From JBOGED01 sp050743625 (GTDB lineage Bacteria > Actinomycetota > Nitriliruptoria > Euzebyales > Egibacteraceae): a stretch of DNA of 9,721 nt. A program made the position numbers and the translations under genes. Positions 6,713 to 9,721 of the stretch are shown here, piece after piece (the first letter of the stretch is position 1; the number at the start of each line of letters is the position of its first letter). The notes beneath the pieces were generated by a model, which was not told where the DNA came from, did no database searches, and saw nothing but the letters and a program-made list of their open reading frames with translations. Location: contig JBOGED010000626.1 of NCBI GenBank assembly GCA_050743625.1, positions 1 to 9,721 of the forward strand, in the 5' to 3' direction.

Positions 6713-6718
6713 TATCGT
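6713..6718 (+). promoter_or_regulatory. Possible -10 box of the DUF2277 gene (leaderless)
   Basis: TATCGT fits TANNNT and ends 7 nt before the ATG at 6726, where no Shine-Dalgarno is visible. This suggests a leaderless transcript. The -35 region is not recognisable. The rest of the 234-bp divergent spacer (6492-6725) shows nothing else I can support. Confidence 0.35.
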
Positions 6719-6725
6719 GGTCGGC

Positions 6726-6965
6726 ATGTGTCGGAACATCACCCCGCTCCGCGGTCTCGAGCCACCCGCAACCGTCGAGGAGGTGGAGGCGGCGGCCCGC
6801 CAGTACGTGCGGAAGGTCGCCGCCATCACCACCGCCAGCCAGATGGCGTCACCCGCGATCGAGCGGGCTGTCGACCGCATCGCAGCGGCGACCTCCGATC
6901 TTCTCGCCGAGCTGCCGCCCCGACGATCCCCACCCCCCGTCGAGCCGCCGCTGCGTCGACGGTAG
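6726..6965 (+). CDS. DUF2277 family protein, 79 aa
   Basis: The protein begins MCRNITPLRGLEPPATVEEVEAAARQYVRKVAAITTASQ, which closely follows the DUF2277 signature: MCRNI at the very N-terminus, then LR-FEPPAT, then AA-QYVRKV. A helix (about residues 44-62, IERAVDRIAAATSDLLAEL) follows as in the family. No function is established for DUF2277. The last 16 or so residues (PPRRSPPPVEPPLRRR) are a Pro/Arg-rich tail that looks disordered. ATG 6726 is chosen because MCRNI is the invariant start of the family; the GTG at 6717 would only add MVG. It is a single-gene unit, divergent from the broken hydrolase and convergent with the ligase-ACP gene, whose stop lies 42 bp away with no clear terminator between. 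Confidence 0.9.
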   Translation: MCRNITPLRGLEPPATVEEVEAAARQYVRKVAAITTASQMASPAIERAVDRIAAATSDLLAELPPRRSPPPVEPPLRRR

Positions 6966-7007
6966 CTCAAGCCTCGACCGTGCGCTCGTCGAAGCCGCGT
7001 TGAAAGG

Positions 7008-7244
7008 TCAGGGTCTTGTGTGCGTTTCGATGTACTCGATGGCCTGCCCGACTGTCTCTATTTTCTCGAGTTCGCTGCCGGATATCGTTATCTCAAAAGC
7101 CACCTCGAACTGTGAGAGGAGTGCGGTGACGTCCTGCGGGTCGGCGTTAAGATCTTCGATGAATCTCGCCTGGCGTGTGATCCGGTCCTCATCCGGGTTG
7201 AGCTGCCGTACGATGATCTCTTTGACTCGCTCTTCGACACCCAT
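7008..7244 (-). CDS. Acyl-carrier-protein-like domain with its own start; lacks the phosphopantetheine serine
   Basis: From ATG 7244 this 78-residue frame aligns end to end with bacterial AcpP: MGVEERVKEII matches helix I, FIEDLNAD the pre-helix-II motif, FEVAFEITIS helix II to III and LEKIETVGQAIEYIETH helix IV. In active ACPs the motif is D-S-L, with Ser36 carrying 4'-phosphopantetheine. Here it is D-P-Q-D, with Pro at position 36 (codon 7139-7137), so it cannot be charged in the usual way. A GAGGAG Shine-Dalgarno 7 nt upstream suggests it was, or still is, translated as a separate protein inside the longer ligase frame. Hypotheses are a structural ACP-fold partner of the ligase, an unconventional peptide or amino carrier, or a decaying carrier. 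The high overall conservation around the lost Ser argues against simple decay. Confidence 0.72.
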   Translation of the reverse strand: MGVEERVKEIIVRQLNPDEDRITRQARFIEDLNADPQDVTALLSQFEVAFEITISGSELEKIETVGQAIEYIETHTRP

Positions 7245-8387
7245 GAGTACTCTCCTCGAAGGCTCCGTGGCGCTATAGGCCGAGGCGGTTTCGGCCACCA
7301 ATAGGTCGACGACGTCTTGGAGGCGCTGTGACCGGGCGAACGTCTGTCGTTGGCGCCGGGCTGAGTTGCCGCGGCGGAGCGTCTGCTCCGCAAGGGCGGC
7401 GACCTCGTCCCAGTCCCCGGTATCTTCGAGGGTCGGGCGCAGGTAGGTGAGGAACCGGTCGAGGAGAACCGGCGCGGGGACGGACTCTCCCGCGTGTACG
7501 TCGACCAAGTTTTCGTCGAGACCCGAGCGGGCGGCGCGCCACCTCGCGGCCCGCAGCAGCTCCGGACGCGCCTCGGGGAGGCGCCGTTCGGACCTCGCCT
7601 CGTCCAGGCAGGTTCGCGCGAGGGCTCGGCACAACCCGGCCTGTAACACGGCCTCGTCGATAGTGGGGCACACGTCAGCGATCCGGAACTCCAGCGTGTC
7701 GTGCTGGAGTCCCAGCCGGATGTCCCAGTAAATCTGGCGAGCGTCCAGAATGACACCGGCACCAACCAGCGACTGGGTCACCGCGTGGTACTCGGCGACC
7801 GAACGGTGCGGGTCGGGTGCCCCGGCAGTGGGCCAGCGGCCCCACAGGACACTGCGGTAGCTGGCGTAGCCAGTGTCGGCGCCCATCCAGAACGGCGAGC
7901 TGGCGGATAGGGCAAGGAGGACAGGCGCCCATAGGCGGGCCCGGTTGAGTACCTGCACCGCCGCATCCGCATCGCTGATCCCAACATGGACGTGGCAGCC
8001 GCACACGATCTGCTCGCGAGCGACTTGTTGGTGGGTTCTGACCATCGCTTCATAACGAGGCGTGGGGGTGATGCGCTGACTCCGCCAGTCCGCCAGGGGC
8101 AATGTCCCCGCCGCCACGATCCAACGGCCCGCACCACCTGAGGCTCGAACCAGGTTGGCGCGCAGGTGCCGCAGCTCGGCGCGCAGGTCGGCCAGGCTGT
8201 GACAGACCCGCGTGTGGATCTCGACCATGGACAGCTGCAGCTCACGGTCGTAGAAGTCCTCATCGCTGAGGCCACCCTGGTCGGCGAGGTGGTCGAAGAC
8301 CGGTTGGCTGTCTGTCACGACGGCACGCGTGACCGGGTCGACGACGAGGAACTCCTCCTCGACCCCGATGCTCAACGGCGCCGTCAT
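7008..8387 (-). CDS. Glutamate-cysteine ligase family (GCS2/YbdK-like) carboxylate-amine ligase fused in frame to an acyl carrier protein domain
   Basis: Residues 1 to about 372 form a complete GCS2-family ATP-dependent carboxylate-amine ligase. The family joins a carboxylate, typically the glutamate gamma-carboxyl, to an amine such as cysteine. Visible motifs are IGVEEEF (7-13), ELQLSMVEIHTRVC, CGCHVHVGISD (129-139), the DTGYASYRSVLWGRWP stretch, YWDIRLG, TLEFRIADVCPT (231-242) and a C-terminal helix ending LLVAETASA. Family members of this type end at about 370 residues. Here no stop occurs, and the frame continues from M382 through a full 78-residue acyl carrier protein domain (EERVKEII...FIEDLNADPQDV...LEKIETVGQAIEYIETH). 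The ATG at 8387 precedes the GVEEE strand as in relatives. A tiny MscL-like frame lies 21 bp upstream on the same strand. True substrates are unknown. Whether the product is one 459-residue chain or ligase plus free carrier is open. Confidence 0.9.
   Translation of the reverse strand: MTAPLSIGVEEEFLVVDPVTRAVVTDSQPVFDHLADQGGLSDEDFYDRELQLSMVEIHTRVCHSLADLRAELRHLRANLVRASGGAGRWIVAAGTLPLADWRSQRITPTPRYEAMVRTHQQVAREQIVCGCHVHVGISDADAAVQVLNRARLWAPVLLALSASSPFWMGADTGYASYRSVLWGRWPTAGAPDPHRSVAEYHAVTQSLVGAGVILDARQIYWDIRLGLQHDTLEFRIADVCPTIDEAVLQAGLCRALARTCLDEARSERRLPEARPELLRAARWRAARSGLDENLVDVHAGESVPAPVLLDRFLTYLRPTLEDTGDWDEVAALAEQTLRRGNSARRQRQTFARSQRLQDVVDLLVAETASAYSATEPSRRVLMGVEERVKEIIVRQLNPDEDRITRQARFIEDLNADPQDVTALLSQFEVAFEITISGSELEKIETVGQAIEYIETHTRP
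7252..7257 (-). promoter_or_regulatory. Internal Shine-Dalgarno for the ACP start
   Basis: The minus strand reads GAGGAG, then AGTACTC (7 nt), then ATG (7244-7242). This ideal ribosome binding site lies inside the continuous ligase-ACP frame, exactly where an ACP gene would begin. It is the main evidence for internal initiation, or for a recent loss of a stop codon between two genes. Confidence 0.7.
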
Positions 8388-8408
8388 CGCACGCTCACTC
8401 GCCGGAGG

Positions 8409-8566
8409 TCACGTCGGTTGCCCCGCGTGGTCAGCGTTTCGGAGCGCGTCGCGGATCTCACGCAACAACACGGTGTTAAATGCCGCGCCGAGAATGAATG
8501 CGACTGCCAAAATTAGCACGTTGTCGCGGAAAGAAATTTCTTGCACTCTTCGAGCACCTCGGTCAC
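8409..8566 (-). pseudogene. MscL-like mechanosensitive channel remnant: TM1 joined to C-terminal helix, plus a frameshift
   Basis: From GTG 8546 a 45-residue frame reads FRDNVLILAVAFILGAAFN followed directly by TVLLREIRDALRN. The first part matches the MscL N-terminal/TM1 signature (RGNVVDLAVGVIIGAAF in E. coli). The second matches the MscL C-terminal cytoplasmic helix motif (LLTEIRDLL). The periplasmic loop and TM2, about 70-90 residues, are missing between them. Upstream, another frame from GTG 8566 reads TEVLEECKKFL, the expected MscL amphipathic N-terminus. It joins TM1 only if one base is restored in the T run near 8532-8537. So a large in-frame internal deletion and a one-base frameshift appear to have occurred. 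A one-TM small peptide could still be made from GTG 8546. It lies 21 bp before the ligase-ACP gene and may carry that gene's promoter. Confidence 0.5.
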
Positions 8567-8667
8567 CTCACGCTCGCCATTGCGATGACATCTTCGAGCC
8601 CTTTGATGCTCCCTTCGGGCTGTTTGTCGGTCCATACCCATGGTGGCGTCGCCCTACGCCCTGACCT

Positions 8668-8684
8668 CCCCGCTCAAGGCGGGG
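8668..8684. repeat. GC-rich hairpin, possible insertion-sequence end
   Basis: CCCCGC-TCAAG-GCGGGG is a perfect 6-bp stem with a 5-nt loop. In context (CTGACCTCCCCGC...GCGGGG) it resembles the subterminal hairpins found at ends of IS200/IS605-type elements, but no TnpA or TnpB sequence is visible nearby. It could equally be a bidirectional terminator or part of a leader RNA. The call rests on resemblance only. Confidence 0.3.
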
Positions 8685-8720
8685 CGGTGCGAGGTTTGAA
8701 CGTCGCACAGAGGGACATAT

Positions 8721-8753
8721 CTGTCTTACTACGTGAATCGCTTGAAGAGACAG
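8721..8753 (+). promoter_or_regulatory. Inverted repeat CTGTCT/AGACAG in the zinc-ribbon gene leader
   Basis: CTGTCT (8721-8726) and AGACAG (8748-8753) are exact reverse complements with 21 nt between. The right arm overlaps the purine-rich stretch just upstream of GTG 8761 that serves as ribosome binding site. Folding could therefore hide the binding site, or the pair could be a protein-binding site. A TTGAAC at 8696-8701 is a possible -35, without a clear -10. Confidence 0.3.
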
Positions 8754-8760
8754 GGACCCC

Positions 8761-8982
8761 GTGCAAGAGACGGATATCCGTGGCTACTGTGAGGACTGCA
8801 GGCGCTGGTTCGACATCTCCTTACGGGCCATCCTCGACACGTCCTACCAGGCCTGCCCACATTGCGGGCGGGGAGCGGCCGCCATCATCGACACCGCTGA
8901 TCCGCACGCGAACCCGTTATATGCCCGTTTCATGTCCACTCTCGCTGCTGCAGTCGCTCGATTAGGTGGCCATGGCGGGTAG
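8761..8982 (+). CDS. Small zinc-ribbon protein, 73 aa
   Basis: The product starts MQETDIRGYCEDCRRWFDIS and contains two CxxC knuckles, C10-x2-C13 and C32-x2-C35 (ACPHCGRG), a spacing that fits a structural zinc ribbon. The stretch between them (about 14-31) alternates hydrophobic residues as expected for the ribbon strands. The C-terminal part (about 42-70, ANPLYARFMSTLAAAVARL) should form a helix. No named family is recognised; such proteins often bind nucleic acid or a partner protein. GTG 8761 is chosen because an AGGGA lies about 5 nt upstream and it lies just ahead of the first knuckle. It converges with the phosphotransferase remnant, overlapping its 3' end by about 20 bp. Confidence 0.6.
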   Translation: MQETDIRGYCEDCRRWFDISLRAILDTSYQACPHCGRGAAAIIDTADPHANPLYARFMSTLAAAVARLGGHGG

Positions 8983-9480
8983 CGATGGGTTTGGCGCAAA
9001 AGCGCGCCAACCGTGTCGCGCCAGCGTGGGCGAAACGCGTAGACGCACCACAGGCGCAGCAGGTTGGCGGCCAGGGCGGCGGCGGCAGCCGCCGGTCGCG
9101 GGACTGCAGTATCCCTGCATGGCACGGAGCTCGAGTTGAGCGAGGGCGTTGCCGATGTCCAGCGCCGCCTCGCCGACCGCGAGCGTGTCGAAGTCGAGCG
9201 GCCCGACCTGCCCATCATCGGTGATGGTGACCTGCTTGTCGCAAGAGTCACGGTGGACGAGGACCGGGCCGTAACCCGCCGGCGGCTCGGCCAGCAGGCC
9301 GGCCACCTCGCGCGTCGCGCGCCGCACGCCGCACGAGAGGCGGCGCCACCCCGAAGTGGCGTCGCGGTGCGCGAGCCAGCGGCCACCACGCGCCACTCGT
9401 CGCTGGAGCCCTGGGTCGGCCATCCTGTGGGCCGCGGCATTGAGCGGCTTCCGCATGAGCACGAGCTTGTGCCCCAGGAG
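8962..9480 (-). pseudogene. Aminoglycoside/choline-kinase-like phosphotransferase (APH family), truncated and frameshifted
   Basis: The frame keeps the APH catalytic core. The loop reads VLVHRDSCDKQVTI (H70-R-D72; the Asn of the HxDxxxxN motif is Gln, as I recall for some APH-like subfamilies). The metal-binding motif follows in VGPLDFDTLAVGEAALDIGNALAQLELRA (D90-F-D92). After AMQGYC (near 9105) the family-like sequence moves to another frame, where ANLLRLWCVYAFRPRWRDTVGALLRQ gives the usual C-terminal helices, so a small indel or deletion separates them. The N-lobe is nearly absent: an in-frame TAG lies at 9483-9481 and only about 65 poorly conserved residues precede the HRD loop, whereas intact proteins have about 200. 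The gene is therefore dead. It may once have phosphorylated a small alcohol or sugar; the substrate cannot be told. Confidence 0.75.
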
Positions 9481-9534
9481 CTAAGGATCTGGGCAACAAT
9501 AACGTGATTGTTTCGCCCGCAGCCCGCATTGACT

Positions 9535-9586
9535 TCCCCTAACTCGGACTTTGGGGAGCATGCTCCCCAAAGTCTGAGTTAGGGGA
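9535..9586. repeat. 52-bp near-perfect palindrome
   Basis: Two 26-bp arms meet with no spacer at GCATGC (centre 9560/9561). The left arm contains CCCCTAACTCGGACTTTGG and the right arm its reverse complement, with one difference that remains a G-U pair in RNA, so a transcript would fold completely. There is no T-tract after it. Such elements can be bidirectional terminators, REP-like repeats or remains of palindromic mobile elements. It sits where the N-terminal half of the phosphotransferase should be. Confidence 0.85.
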
Positions 9587-9635
9587 CGAACGGCACCCGC
9601 CATGCCTCCTGTGGCGCGGGCGCTCTCCGGTGTGA

Positions 9636-9672
9636 TGTGCGTGCTCGGGCCACATGCTCCCGTGAACGCACA
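9636..9672. repeat. Nested hairpin near the right edge
   Basis: TGTGCGT (9636-9642) pairs perfectly with ACGCACA (9666-9672), and inside it CGGG (9646-9649) pairs with CCCG (9659-9662) around a 9-nt loop. The flanking 9587-9721 shows no recognisable gene; a short frame from ATG 9602 runs off the right edge without a motif. A structured RNA or terminator is possible. Confidence 0.35.
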
Positions 9673-9721
9673 CCCGTCCTGCCGCACGCTGGTTGTGTGG
9701 AGGATCGGCGCGGTATACCGC

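Noticed and set aside
5310..9480. That all indels are sequencing errors
   Set aside because: Frames of about 1.0, 2.2 and 1.4 kb in the same window have no indel, and damage is limited to accessory genes, so real decay is more likely. Read inspection would still be needed to exclude errors.
9602..9721. Open frame from ATG 9602 running off the right edge (40 codons)
   Set aside because: No motif, no Shine-Dalgarno, and it is crossed by a nested hairpin; too short to support as a gene.
1..9721. CRISPR array, tRNA or rRNA genes
   Set aside because: No regularly spaced direct repeats, no cloverleaf with a GTTC-type T loop and no rRNA signature segments were seen on either strand.

Overview
The window is high-GC DNA with dense gene packing, GTG/TTG starts, tight overlaps and family types (full-length Sua5, RecD2-type helicase, YbdK-type carboxylate-amine ligase, DUF2277, ribbon-helix-helix/PIN toxin-antitoxin) that fit an actinobacterium (Actinomycetota). 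A more precise placement, for example Thermoleophilia or another deep soil lineage, would be a guess. No rRNA, tRNA, CRISPR array or intact transposase was seen.

Left part (1-2543, mostly + strand). The tail of an unidentified gene overlaps by ATGA a 166-residue coiled-coil protein of unknown function. A spacer of about 315 bp follows, carrying two related stem-loops at a 62-bp period. Next comes the tRNA t6A enzyme threonylcarbamoyl-AMP synthase (Sua5/YwlC), then a VapBC-type toxin-antitoxin pair. The pair has a perfect 13-bp inverted repeat over its own extended -10 promoter. An 8-bp tandem duplication sits exactly at the toxin start and shifts the toxin out of the frame of its expected GTG start.

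Middle part (2551-6491, - strand). Read right to left there is a serine hydrolase (beta-lactamase/EstB fold) broken by four single-base indels, an intact RecD2-type helicase, and a 150-residue unknown protein that starts on a TTG right after the helicase stop behind a strong Shine-Dalgarno.

Right part (6726-9721). DUF2277 is on the + strand. Convergent to it is the most unusual locus: a complete glutamate-cysteine-ligase-family enzyme that runs in frame, with no stop, into a complete acyl-carrier-protein domain. That domain has its own internal Shine-Dalgarno and ATG, yet has Pro where the phosphopantetheine-bearing Ser should be. Immediately upstream on the same strand is a tiny MscL-like remnant in which TM1 is joined directly to the C-terminal LL-EIRD helix. 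Further right are a 73-residue zinc-ribbon protein, a decayed aminoglycoside/choline-kinase-type phosphotransferase, a nearly perfect 52-bp palindrome and a nested hairpin.

Gene decay is concentrated in accessory genes (hydrolase, MscL-like, phosphotransferase, vapC start). The long housekeeping frames (Sua5, RecD2, ligase) are clean, which argues for real pseudogenisation over random sequencing error. All function calls are from reading motifs by eye; no database search was run.
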